NCBI GenBank assembly: GCA_025201705.1
Contig: MU616819.1
Span: forward strand, 1 to 39,499
Length of the DNA: 39,499 bases
Reading direction: 5' to 3'
Source: Dissophora ornata
Taxonomy: Eukaryota; Mortierellomycota; Mortierellomycetes; Mortierellales; Mortierellaceae
Shown piece after piece: positions 11,133 to 21,804 of the stretch (within the stretch, counting starts at the first letter, position 1; each line of letters starts with the position of its first letter). A model generated the notes under the pieces. The model saw only the letters and a program-made list of their open reading frames with translations. It did no database searches and was not told the origin of the DNA. The position numbers and the translations under genes are program-made.

Positions 11133-13656
11133 ATGAGCCAGCCGTACGACACCGGCACATCATCCACGCCTAATCCACAACAAGAACCCCAACACCAGCA
11201 CCAACACCAGCAGAGCTCCTCGCACAAGTCCCCACTCTCTGTCTTTGTCTCCTACTCAGAGGACTCGCCCGCCTCTGGGCGACAGCGGGTTAGGACTGAG
11301 CCTTCGCCTCGTCACCAGCACACCTCCTCTGGTTGGCTAGGTCCCTACAATGAACAGCCCTCGCCTATTCCCTCAGCCAAGTCCCCCCGCAATCCACGCC
11401 TACCTGGTGGCCACCCCTCGTCAGCAGCACTAGAGCGCGGAGCCTTGTCGGCAGGGGGGTCTGAAAGGATCCCGGACACGCACAGGGTACTTGGAGGCTG
11501 GCAAAGGGATGGTGACAGCAGCCACACAAGTACTGCAGGCGCACTTAATGGAGGGTTTGAAAGAAGGCCATTCGACCCCAAACACACCGATGCAGAGTCT
11601 GCTGGACCGTCAATGGAGCCCTCAAACAGTCTTCAGAGCTTGGTAGAGTCTATCGACGACGAAAATGTGTTCAAACTCACGGAGATGACCAAGAAGAGGG
11701 TCGAGCACAACAATCCAGCACAGAAGCGACAACGTGTTGTCTCGCTGCCTACATCGGAGACATCGATAGGTAAGGGTCAAAGTAGACGCCTCCGGAAAAG
11801 GGTTTTGTTGACAGCCATGGATCATTTCGTGTGCAGGGAGGCCTCTCATGCGCATATGATCTGTAACCAAATGACGCCCGCCTGCTATCGTGTCCGTGTT
11901 GTGGTAACGTAATTGCTCACCATCTGGTCCACAACATCATCGTCGTCTTTGTTAGCAGCCAACTTTCAGCCATCAGAAAAAACGCTCCAGTTCTCCAGCT
12001 CGTGCAAGTCCTATCTGGAATCGAGATACACACAGCTTTATCAGTCAATCAACGCAGGATATCCCGTAAACCGTTTGCAGAGATTGCGTGAGATCCTCCC
12101 ACAGATCAAATCACTCTCCGTATCAAAGCCCGCGCACGATGGCAAGACTTCAATGGATGGAGGTGGATCACGGTCTCGCCGATGGAAGAGCGACAAGTAT
12201 CGCTTTGTGGACAAGGTTGAGGAATCGAGCTGTATATGGGACGTGGATCATATGGAGGCGAAGGCTGCAGCTGAAGCTGCCGCAGAAGCTGCCGCCCTCG
12301 CCAAACAGGCCATCATAGCTAGCTCTAGGCAAGGATCCCAGCAAAACCTCGACCAGGTTGCACCATCGACATCGCATGATTCCGGTCATCACCATCTATC
12401 ATCTGCATCCACGGATAGTTTCGGAGCAGAAAATTCGTCGGCAGGGGACTCTTGTGCTGGAGGAGCAACTGTCAGTAGTCAATTATATCATGATTCGCCC
12501 TTGCTAACTGTAGATGGGCAGAATTTGCCCACGGAAACGACAACCTCGGGTACATTTTCATCTATCGCAAGTCCGAACTATGCTAATGAGTCGACCACCG
12601 CCTCGTTTTCGTCGTTCGGCCCATCTTCTCTGAAGCCGAACAAGGAAACGTCACCAGAGAGCAAACTTCGGTTCGTCGAGTCATACCCTTCTACTCAACA
12701 GAATACATCAGCGCCTGCTATCAAATTTCCAGATGGAAGTAACATGCATACAACAGAGACAGCATCTTTGGAATCGTCGCCTTCTAAACGCAACTCGATC
12801 TTTGGCATGTTTGGAGTTCGCGGAAAGAAGGTCGATCAGGATAGCGACCACCTTTGTCATCCTGAGTCGCCTCAATCTTCCGCCTACGGCAGCCCACGGC
12901 TCACAGCTACTGCATCAGCGCGCCCATCGTTTGACAGCCAACACAGTCCTTACTTCCAGCCAACTCTTGCGCCTTCGCAAAGTGTGCGGAATCAGCACGA
13001 AGTCATACAACCATCATTTGCCAGTTCGCTATCAGGAAACATTAATACCAGCACAACATCCGATACCCAAACGAAACGAAGTACTTCCACTGAAGAGGCT
13101 GTACGTTCTGCGGAGTATGGTGAAGCAGGCCCTACCGCCTTGACAGATGATGACAACGGTGGCCATTATACTCCAGCCTCCCAATGGCCACAGGGAGAAC
13201 TAATGGAGAGTCAGGACGAGAGCGAAAACGCAGCGACAACCACAAACAAGGTAATGCTCATCAACGGCGTAAATGTTTCCTATTCATTTGCTCGGTATGG
13301 AGAAAATCACATTTTCAAGGGACAGCTACTAATTCTCATATGCTTGTATCGAAATCCACATAGCGATCATCCCTGCGTCGTCTCAAGGATAGGATGACAT
13401 GGAAACGTGGACCCAAAACGCTAATAGCTATTCAACAGGGAGAGACTTCTCAGAACCTCTCGACGAACGTTACACCTTCAAAGCCCGTCATCTCGGATGG
13501 TACCAAATCGTTAGGAAAGAAAGTCGATCCATCATTAGCCTATCTACATGGACAGGGCAGCTTCGGGCGGGTGTCCTCTAGTGAACCTTCTTCTGGAAGG
13601 AATTCGATTGACGGTTCTTCCCGACCCAAGGTACTGTTTCGAGATGTGCCATGCGG

Positions 13657-13692
<36 letters not shown>

Positions 13693-15433
13693 ATTCTACA
13701 TGCCGAACTCTGCGAGATATGATTTATTGACACACAAATATTTTGCGTGCGCTACTGCCACAATAGCTAAACTTTAAGGTTATGAGTAGCAGCTCTTCCC
13801 CTGTGCTAGAAGCTGTCAAGAGTCCAGATGGTAGCGTCGGAGTATATTCTCCAAGAGTTGGCCCTAGTCCTAATGCCGCTGACAGTTTGAGTCGCATGGA
13901 GAGGTCCCCGTCTTCGAACCCGTCGCGGAACGATAAATCGCCCATGATTAATCCAACCACACGAATCGAGAAGTCCCCTATGTTGAACTCAACTAGGACA
14001 GAAAAGTCCCCTTTGTTGGTACCAGCGTCAATGTTTGTAGGAGAGGAACTGTCTGGAAACGCGATTCCAATTCATGCAGATATCACAAAGCCGAATGTGT
14101 GCTTAACGCAACAGCTGCTGGTTGAGGTGGAACGGCTTCCCAAGAGGCTTTTACAAAAACTAAAGCAGCGACCAGAGCTCGCATCGATTGAATGGACCGA
14201 AGATACAGGTAAGCACTTTGTTTAATGTTACAAAAATTTCCGTTGTGTTTCGCGTTTGAAACTAACTAGTCTTCTAAAAAAACTCTCACTATAGTCGACC
14301 TGAGCGCCATGTGGTCATCACCGGAGCCTATCCCGACATACGAAGAGCACGTCGGTATCTCAGACATAATGAAAACTTCCAATCTTTACCCGAATCATCT
14401 CAACGACGTTGACGTCCTAGAGATCCGTCTGATGCTGGGAATGGAGGAACCTAGGGACATCGATGCAAAGAACCGGGCACGGAGATGGGACTTGCTGGAG
14501 ATGCGCGTGGACCAGGAGCTGGACAATGGCGAGAAGTGGATCAAGGAAATTTCGAACTGGTCCCAGAGTAAGGCTACTGCGATCGAGAGGCACCAAAGGT
14601 CAGATGAATCAAAGGGCGGATCATGGCTCTTGGACGGAAACTCAGTTTTGGTTGAGGAACCAGAGGCGGAAGACAGCGCTGATACATTAGCTCCACAGAC
14701 AACGCTGGATGTTAGCGAGGGCGACAAGAACAGCCAGATATCCCTTGTCGTGCCGGTGGGGACTCTGCAGGCGAGAAAGCAACGGCGTGGTCTGTCGCTG
14801 TCGTCTGCGCGCTATACGAATGGCTCAATGTCTTCGGTCCAGACATCGCTGACGTATAACTTCAAGGACAGTATGGAAACGACACGCGAAGCTGTCGATG
14901 AGATGCGGGTGTACATTGTGGAGTGTCGACAACGGTTGAGGCAGCTTCATGATGCGACGGGATCACAGTTGCGTGAGAAGGAGCCGGTCTTCAAGGAGGT
15001 GGTAGACAAGTTCACAATGGAGTGGAATGAGTCCTATTTCGTGAAGCTCAAGGAAGTCGAGGACCAGATTCAGGTGATGAACTTGAAAAGGATCGAGAAC
15101 CCCTGGATGGACATGTTGCTGATCATGTTGTCATGGTTCATCAGAGGTCTATTCTATATCGTCGAGGCCGTGACGATTATGATCATTGTTGTGAGGCACG
15201 GGTGGGGCATGGCCAAGAAGGGGTGTGAGGTCATTCGCAATGCGAGACGTGAGCAACAGCGACTAAGCCATAGTGGCGGTGGAGGGAAGGCTGAGAGGAG
15301 TGCGGCTGGATCAATACCCAACGGTGCTCCGATAGTAAAAGACCTGGCGAGTGGGGATGGCGCCTGTACCGGTGTTAGCTCTGGCAATAGTGAAGCCAAT
15401 GTCCAACCAAAAACCGTGGGAGCCCAGACGTAG
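11133..15433 (+). CDS. large Ser-rich protein with C-terminal membrane segment, unknown family
   Basis: I predict five exons: 11133-11769, 11956-13250, 13439-13630, 13779-14208 and 14295-15433. All joins keep frame and give about 1,230 residues. I do not recognise the family. The N-terminal 200 residues are Pro, Ser and His rich. Exon 2 starts with a helical block (SCKSYLESRYTQLYQSI and REILPQIKSL), followed by an Ala/Glu run. A long low-complexity Ser/Thr region spans roughly residues 300-700. The C-terminal third looks folded: VEVERLPKRLLQKLKQRPEL, acidic helices, then a likely coiled coil around MRVYIVECRQRLRQL. One long hydrophobic stretch at about 1120-1155 (MLLIMLSWFIRGLFYIVEAV) could be a hairpin or single membrane helix, followed by a basic tail. 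Inference: a membrane-anchored scaffold with a large cytoplasmic part. Exon 4 could instead begin at 13767, adding four residues. AATAAA is at 15626-15631. Confidence 0.8.
13660..13691 (+). repeat. 32-base T homopolymer in intron 3
   Basis: An uninterrupted run of 32 T lies inside the intron 13631-13778 of the large unknown gene, starting 29 bases after the GTACTG donor. Its exact length may vary by sequencing or strain. Confidence 0.95.
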
Positions 15434-15542
15434 GGATGCTCTTTGTTTTTTTTTTTTACATATTATTTTTAATTCTTTCTACCCTACTTTGCTTAATGCA
15501 ACCCTAATTTGTAATTACCCGCTCGCGTTGGGACAGATAAAC

Positions 15543-15546
<4 letters not shown>

Positions 15547-15600
<54 letters not shown>

Positions 15601-15622
15601 TCTCTCTCTCTCTCTCTCTCTT
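15547..15622 (+). repeat. CT dinucleotide microsatellite
   Basis: About 75 bases of nearly pure (CT)n contain one A interruption (CTATCT) and one TT. It lies between the stop at 15433 and the AATAAA at 15626, so it is probably within the 3' untranslated region of the upstream gene. Confidence 0.95.
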
Positions 15623-15625
15623 TGC

Positions 15626-15631
15626 AATAAA
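15626..15631 (+). terminator. polyadenylation signal of the large unknown gene
   Basis: AATAAA lies immediately after the CT microsatellite, 193 bases beyond the stop. Confidence 0.5.
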
Positions 15632-15983
15632 ACGCATGAAGATGGCTTCTTCGTTGACGAGGACTGAGACAAATTAGCTGTCGTCCATTGATGACCGTTT
15701 CTTTAGGGGGATAGGAGGGGAGAATGATAGAAAGATCGATTAATGGCAAAACTACAATACGCGAAAGGGCGTGTCTCATTTTTACCCAAAAAGGAAGGCA
15801 ACATCCGATGCGACAGTTTAAAAAGATTTTCTCGTTTGGCACTGCGGACTCTTTACTCTCTTCTCTTTCTCTCACCATTGCAAGCATCGCCGTATCTCCC
15901 CTCTGCACATACCTCACACTTCTTCTGATCAACTTTCATATATTAATCGCATCGCGAGCGAGCAAACGGCCCCAGAAAAAAAA

Positions 15984-18255
15984 ATGGACTTTTCAGCAAT
16001 GTTTGGCGACAAGGACGGTGGCGATTGCGGCGGACAGAAACCAATGGTGGAATTGCAATGGTACCACGTCGCCATTGCCTCTGTCCTCATCATCATCAAC
16101 GGTAATCACAAACAGCATCTCGACCGAACGCCCGCCAACTCCTTTTTGCCCCCCGCTCATTTTCAGGACATGAAAAAACTCATACTACCCATTCCCTATT
16201 TCTCTGCCCTCTTCTTCGTGCTGGTCTCAAGGCACTCTTTCCATAATCTTGGGCCTCGGTCTCGAGAAGCGTCTCTTCATCAGCGCCATTCGCTGTGTTG
16301 TCCAGTTGACTATCATGGTAAGCCTGGACCTTTACAATGTCAGCGTGGATATCTATCGTTGGCACGACATGTTCACTCTGGCACAGATCCTTTTTGATAA
16401 GGCCAGTGTTTTGAGTGACGAGATTATCTTGGCGGGAGCTCTTGCAAAAAAACTCCAAGGAATTTTGCTCAAACAGCTTAAAAAAAAATTCCCATGGTTA
16501 CATTAATGCGTCATAACCTGTAGGGTCTCGTCCTGCAAAATATCTTTGACGCCAAAAGTCCAATCTTGGTCATCCTCATGGCATGTAAGTGTTCTCACAA
16601 AAGGGCTAGTCCTTTGTCATCCCTCAAAGTTCACAGATCAGAGTGGGGGATAAAATAAACGCGTGTATGGGGAGGCGACACAGCTTCCCGCCTGTGTACT
16701 CACAAATTCCCCGACCCCGCTTTCTTGAAATTGCGCGCTGTTAGTATTACTGATTCTGCTGGGTGCGTACGAGGCTGTGTTCAATGTTAGCAAGCGTCGT
16801 CACATCTACATGGTAAGGGTTCAGTTCTCCATATATTTTTTCGCGAATCGAGGGTTGTCGTTGATGATAGATTTCTATTTCTCGCTGTGGCTTTTTGCAA
16901 CGTAGTTTCCTTCAGTTCTGGTGTCGATGGGCTGCAGCTGCTTAATCATTGGAACGTTTGGTAAGTGGCTTTTATTTTAATTGGCGCTGCGAGTCTGTTC
17001 GTCATAATGTTGTCTTATCTTGATTGCAGTTGTCAAGCGGAGCGACAGCGAGAGGATCGTTTGTTTCCAATTTTCCTTGCTAACGTCTCTGAAAATGTAT
17101 TTGATGACCTGCGCGTGCACTCTTTTGAACCCCAACAACAGGAACGAGACTGGCCATGGGCGTCGATCCGCTCCACTCGCCCAAGGAGTTCATTCCAGGT
17201 GAGGATTTATTATCAGATATATAATTGATGATTAGAATGCGACACATTGCGTCTGTCTGACATGTATGCTAATGTCGGGGCGTTTTAATTCTCCAATGGT
17301 TCAAATCGATAGCCTTGGGAATGTTGCTCGGAAACACTATGACAGCTATTGCATTGGGATTGGACCAGTGCCTCAGCCAGCTGAGGTTTGTGAACATGTT
17401 GTCATGAGTGACATTTGTATCGGGAGCACGTGGAATAGAACATCTCATTCTTACCCTAACCCTGTACGATATGTTCACTAATAGTGAGAACAAGGAGAAG
17501 ATCGAGTTGTACTTGTCCATGGGAGCGACCCGCTGGGAGGCATGCCGCCCAGTTGCAGTTGAGGCTATGCGACGAGCCATGATGCCCACTATTAACCAGA
17601 TGAGGTATGCCACTCGATGTAACATCGACAGGACATAATGGGCCGATCGATGATTAAGCGCAAAGATGTAGCTGCTAACCCGTACTCGGGTTTGTCTTGT
17701 TTGCAGCATTATTGGACTGATCTCTATTCCAGGAATGATGACGGGTCAACTGATTGCAGGAGCCTCGGTCATGAACGCTGTGAAGTCGCAGCAGATCATC
17801 ATGTTCTTGATCTCTGGCGCTGCGGCCTTTGGAACCCTCTCCTCTGTCTTGGTAATGAACCAGATTCATATGGGTTGGGGGTTGTTTTTGTTTTTGTTTT
17901 AGCACACACTTGACTAACATTCAATCGGCGTACAATGTTCATCCATCTATCACATTAGATTTGCTTGCGTGTGTGCTTCGATTCATCGGACAGACTGCGA
18001 CCTGAGCGTATTATCAAGACCAAGTCGATCATCCCCAAGGGTGTCAGAGACTTTTTTAGCCGTGCGTCGAGCAAGGTTGGAGAGACTCTGTGCTGTTGCT
18101 GGTATAAGCCTCGTTCCCAGTCTGCATCGTCGCCTTCTCTGGAGCAAGGTGGACAGAGTCCTCGCCAGAGCCAAAGCAGCAGCAACGGAAAGAACAAGAA
18201 CAATGCACAGAATGGGGAGCCTACAGAGAGAACTCCTTTGGTTCGTTCGGGTTAA
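15984..18255 (+). CDS. UPF0014 family membrane permease (FetB/ALS3-like)
   Basis: I assemble ten exons in frame: 15984-16101, 16232-16317, 16524-16584, 16745-16812, 16906-16960, 17142-17198, 17313-17385, 17485-17604, 17707-17851 and 17959-18255, giving 359 residues. The family shows in SIILGLGLEKRLFISAIR, LLGAYEAVFNVSKRR, ALGMLLGNTMTAIALGLD, YLSMGATRWEACRPV and above all SIPGMMTGQ (219-227). About seven hydrophobic helices are present. Bacterial FetB is the permease of an iron exporter with the FetA ATPase; plant ALS3/STAR2 homologs act in aluminium tolerance with a separate ATPase. No ATPase partner is in this window. The C-terminus adds a Cys cluster (LCCCWYK) and a Ser/Gln-rich tail ending TPLVRSG. 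Intron 5 (16961-17141) contains an unused internal AG at 17028-17029. Metal substrate and membrane are unknown. Confidence 0.9.
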
Positions 18256-18297
18256 GAACAATGAGGTCGTGATTGCTTCATGAAATAGTAGACTCAA

Positions 18298-18303
18298 AAT
18301 AAA
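18298..18303 (+). terminator. polyadenylation signal of the UPF0014 gene
   Basis: Overlapping AATAAA copies lie 43 bases after the stop. Confidence 0.6.
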
Positions 18304-18383
18304 ATAAAAAAATGCTGTGTATTTATGTGTTTACGCGTATAGAGTCGTCGTGCTATGGCTCATAGCCTCGCGTTTTTGGTCCA

Positions 18384-18391
18384 GACGCGTC
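18384..18391. promoter_or_regulatory. GACGCGTC palindrome
   Basis: This perfect 8-base palindrome contains ACGCGT, the yeast MBF (Mbp1-Swi6) binding core. It lies 339 bases upstream of the TATA box of the next gene. Whether it works here is unknown. Confidence 0.35.
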
Positions 18392-18722
18392 CTCTGTGAT
18401 GAAGGCAAAAGTATCAGTTCCATGATCTAAGCATTTGTAACCTCGATATCTTTCACGACAGGTCAAAGCACACATATACTCACTGCGACACACCTTTTCT
18501 TTTCTGAATGCGCTCCGTACTTTGGAGACAAAAGTCGATATGACTTCCAGGAGAACTTTCAGGCTCGTTTGTGAATTTTGTATTCTGACACGGACTTTGT
18601 TCAAAAGTCGAACATTTTCACTGATTTTGAGAGGGCGCGGTGGGCGCGGTGCTTGGCATAGGTGCAATGTTTACGTTCGTGCGACTCTGGATTTTCACGC
18701 TGAATGGCCTTCCGCTGAACAG

Positions 18723-18730
18723 TATAAAAG
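18723..18730 (+). promoter_or_regulatory. TATA box of the single-pass membrane protein gene
   Basis: TATAAAAG is followed by a short ATG frame (18733) and then a CA/TC-rich leader. The first ATG in that leader is at 18920, which supports it as the start. Confidence 0.55.
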
Positions 18731-18919
18731 GATGGAAAAGCAAGCTTTAGTTGTCACTTTTCCCCTTTGTTTTGAATAATCCACCATCCACTCTCCTCAA
18801 TCCACTCACACATCAATAGCGATCGTAGCCCACACAAAATCACTAGTTCCGCTCCCAGCTACGGTCAATCCAACACAGCCCTCGAGAACAACCATTTGGC
18901 GCCTTCAGCGTCTGTCTTG

Positions 18920-20485
18920 ATGAACGGGACTGACAATACTCCTCCTCCGGCCTACCCTGGAAATACACTTCCACCTTATTATGCTCCAGGCATGAACAAT
19001 GAATACAATCGTGAATCAGACCCTCTGCTGGGTTCCAGAGATAGAACAAGGAGGGCGACAAATACAATTGCTGAGAAGGCGCGGAGTAAGTAAATCACAG
19101 AGGGTTGTTCCCTCTGGCAAAAAAAAAAGGAAGTGTTTACTCGAAACATCAACGCTGACTTTTCTTTTTCTGTCCACAACTAATTTGGACACAGATTTCA
19201 AGTATTGGATGTGGGGAGTTTGGAGACCCGGGTGTATTCTTCCATGCCTGGCAATTGTTGTTTCTCTGGTCCTGATACTATTGTGTGTAAGTGCGAAATA
19301 CGTCCCGTCAAACACATTACGTCTCTTTGCTTGCTTCCGTACGCACAGGTCTCCCTCCCAATTTTCTGACCTTGCATTCGTGTATGCGTGTGTGTGACTA
19401 GATATCCTTTGATTCTTTCGATTCCTGCGATATTCCCCATGATGCTGATGTCACGACGGTCATCCAGGCTATCGACCCTATCAAATACCAGGAACTCTTT
19501 TTCCAACTTGAACGAGGAATCGTACGTCGCGAACACTGGTCTGCTTTCTGGAGAACAGACATTGATAATGATATCCTTTTCATGAATTCTCATTTTTTTT
19601 TATTTTTTTTTAGAACGGCAATATTGCTGTATCCCAGTCGCGCGACAGTGGCGAAAGAAACATTATAGTCTTTGTATCCATGCAGGCGTCGTCACCACTG
19701 ATACTCCCGCACATGAGATCCGCTCTTGGGCTTGAAGACTCCCAATCAAGAGCAAAGTCCCGAATTTTCATCGATATGGCTCCCTCAGAACTCGACAACG
19801 CTCTCAGGAATGACTGTACGCGCGTCAGTGTCAATATTGTATTCCCACAGAACATTGACGAATTCAAGACAGTGGAGATCCAAAGTACATTCAGGGGCAA
19901 TGTTCATGTGAAACTGGATGGTGTCTACCTCACGAATAGACTTGCAATCACGGCCAATAACGGGAACATTGTTATCAAGAGAGCCATCGTCAAGAGGGAG
20001 CTTGATGTTGTGGCCATAGCCGGCAAAATTCAGGCACAGGCTGAAGTTGGAAGATATGTGACAATGAGAGCACGTGGGGATCTTGAACTTGTACTGGCGT
20101 CTTCAAGTTCAATTCTGGAGGTCAAAGCTATCTCGACTGATGCGTTTGCCAAGGTTGTTCTGGTAAGAATGCGATCTTGATTCAGCTCTAGACGCGTCCA
20201 TTGAACGTGCTGTTTTTGTTTGTTTTTTTTGTTCATCAACGACATTACGGATACTGACTCTATACTGGCTCATCTATGTCAAAGACGCGTCCATTCTTTG
20301 GTCACTTCTCGATTTCAACAACCTCGAGTCCCCCGAAGCTGTACTTTCCCAATCACGCCCCTGTAATACAAGTGTCAGATAACCACACTTTAGAGGGGTT
20401 TTTCTCTCCGTACGGATACGAGCCTGGGCGTCTCCCGAGAGTAGAGGTCAAGGGCCATACTGCTCTACTCGAGGCGCGTGGATAA
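18920..20485 (+). CDS. type II single-pass membrane protein with PPxY and dileucine motifs
   Basis: Five exons (18920-19085, 19195-19286, 19402-19521, 19614-20162, 20285-20485) join in frame to 375 residues. The cytoplasmic N-terminus has two PPxY motifs (PPAY at 9-12, PPYY at 18-21) and an acidic dileucine ExxxLL (32-37). One membrane helix follows (about 69-89). The remainder is a beta-rich, outward or lumenal domain with repeated short strands (FRGNVHVKLDGVYLTNRL, ANNGNIVIKRAIV, GKIQAQAEVGRYVTMRARG), resembling beta-solenoid or DUF4097-like folds. PPxY motifs normally bind WW domains of Rsp5/Nedd4 ligases, and dileucines bind AP adaptors, so endosome or vacuole traffic is inferred. The frame is open upstream without ATG to 18776; 18920 is the first ATG in the leader. 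The stop may be premature: a related frame follows at 20493-20624. No exact family is recognised. Confidence 0.8.
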
Positions 20486-20492
20486 GCTTTAG

Positions 20493-20624
20493 TCCATTGT
20501 AGTTATCACAATCAAGCAAATCACTGGCAGTGGCCCAATCATCATAACAATTCGGGGATATTATTCTCGTCTCCTTACCACACTCGATTCAACTGTCTAT
20601 GTCTTTGTGGATGGTCTTCATTAA
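20493..20624 (+). pseudogene. detached C-terminal coding remnant of the preceding gene
   Basis: Seven bases after the stop at 20485, and in a different frame, 43 codons read as beta-rich protein (ITGSGPIIITIRGYYSRLL and TVYVFVDGLH) and then stop. The style matches the ectodomain upstream. The simplest reading is that a small deletion or insertion near 20480 truncated the annotated protein. A weakly defined very short intron is the alternative. Confidence 0.4.
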
Positions 20625-21013
20625 TGGTGATCGCTATTGGATCCAAGGCGCGCTTACAGGGATGAGATCGAATGCGCTGCAGACACAACCTAGTATCAAC
20701 GAAGCATATCCGACTCCCCTATAGCCTACTAGCGGCGAGAGCCTGCAAAAGGCGAAGGTGCCATACTCTGTGCTTGGCGCCGTGGCCCTTGAAGAGAAGA
20801 TTTGCCTGATGGCGCAAGGGAGCATATTCGTTTTTCATTTCCAGCAGTGGGATGCGTGGTGAAAAGGCAGCTATTTCATGTTCACGTGATCCAAGCCACC
20901 TTCAAAACACCTCTCATATTTCCGGACGAATGCTCATGCTCCGCCTACATGCGGTCGCATTCTCTTCATCGCTACTCTCCTCTCTACATCAATACTCATA
21001 AATCGCATTCATA
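20625..21013. other. intergenic region with a coding-like patch
   Basis: Frame fragments overlap here: VFINGDRYWIQGALTGM around 20613-20665 and, after a TAG, KAKVPYSVLGAVALEEKI at about 20747-20800. They look like debris of a coding region rather than a gene. The right part (20880-21013) is the leader of the next gene. Confidence 0.3.
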
Positions 21014-21721
21014 ATGGCTGGTGGTCGCTACCCTTATCCCAAGCACGTCTGGTACGTCCCCGCAAGGCCTACCCACCGCTTTTAATACAATCGGGCATTA
21101 TCATCATCTCAGCCAAGCGAGTTCTGCGATCGGGCTTGATTTGCCGAAAAAAAATACGCGGCTGGCAAACACTCTGCATTTATCACTCTTGCAGCCATCC
21201 CCCCCAATCCAACCCTCCATCATGCTCCGTTCCCTCATTTTCTATCCCTCTCTCTTTCCTGAAACACGACAATAGGTCCCCTTCCGGTGGTTGGTGGACT
21301 CAGCCTACCAACTGGAAGTCTAACACCGCTGTCGCCGTCGGTATCTCCGCCACCATCGTCGCTGCTGCCTGGAAGTACTCTGCCGAAAACGAGGTACTAA
21401 GATTCGTTGCTTCTCGACGGACATGTGCCGCAGTATTCAATTCATGGACAGGGATATTGTTTGTAGTCGGGAGAGCACAAGAAGACTAACGGGGAGATTA
21501 TGGAAATATTATCATCACTCATAGGAGCGTCACACCCGCCCCAAGCGCTGGATCCCATCCCAGATCGTAAGTGACCATGTTACGTTTGGACAATGCCTAT
21601 TTGAATTGAGAAATATTTTCTTCAATTAATGGTGCACAGTTACTAATGAATATGTTTTTATTTGTGCAATCACAAGTGGGCAAAGGAGTTCCAGGACGGC
21701 GAGGTCTACGGAAAGAAGTAA
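21014..21721 (+). CDS. small mitochondrial-type single-pass membrane protein (80 aa)
   Basis: Four tiny exons (21014-21051, 21276-21393, 21525-21566, 21677-21721) give an 80-residue protein. It starts MAGGRYPYPKHVWSPSGGWW, then QPTNWKSNT, one hydrophobic helix (about 31-46), a basic segment RHTRPKRWIPSQIW and a short charged tail. Size, a single helix, and Trp/Pro/Arg-rich flanks without a cleavable signal are typical of accessory subunits of respiratory complexes. I recall similar fungal proteins described as possible complex I accessory subunits, but I cannot name the subunit with confidence. The splice sites are all GT-AG and every join keeps frame, so the gene model is firmer than the function. 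It converges on the proteasome gene. AATAAA is at 21799-21804. Confidence 0.8.
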
Positions 21722-21798
21722 AGACTGTCCAGATGACGACAGTAGGCTAAAAACACGAAAGAATGGCATTGCGAGCAGTGATCGCTGTATAGACACAC

Positions 21799-21804
21799 AA
21801 TAAA
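21799..21804 (+). terminator. polyadenylation signal of the 80-aa gene
   Basis: AATAAA lies 78 bases after the stop. The opposing gene has its own AATAAA at 21917-21922 (minus strand), so the two transcripts probably overlap little. Confidence 0.55.

Noticed and set aside
11913..11955. Start at 11913 for a separate gene
   Set aside because: This stretch is the end of intron 1; the exon joins in frame from 11769 to 11956.
15504..15932. Minus-strand frame rich in Arg-Glu repeats
   Set aside because: It is produced by the CT microsatellite and has no other support.
17030..17064. A possible extra exon within intron 5 of the UPF0014 gene (after the AG at 17028-17029)
   Set aside because: No donor after it restores the correct frame into exon 6; splicing 16960 directly to 17142 gives the expected family sequence.
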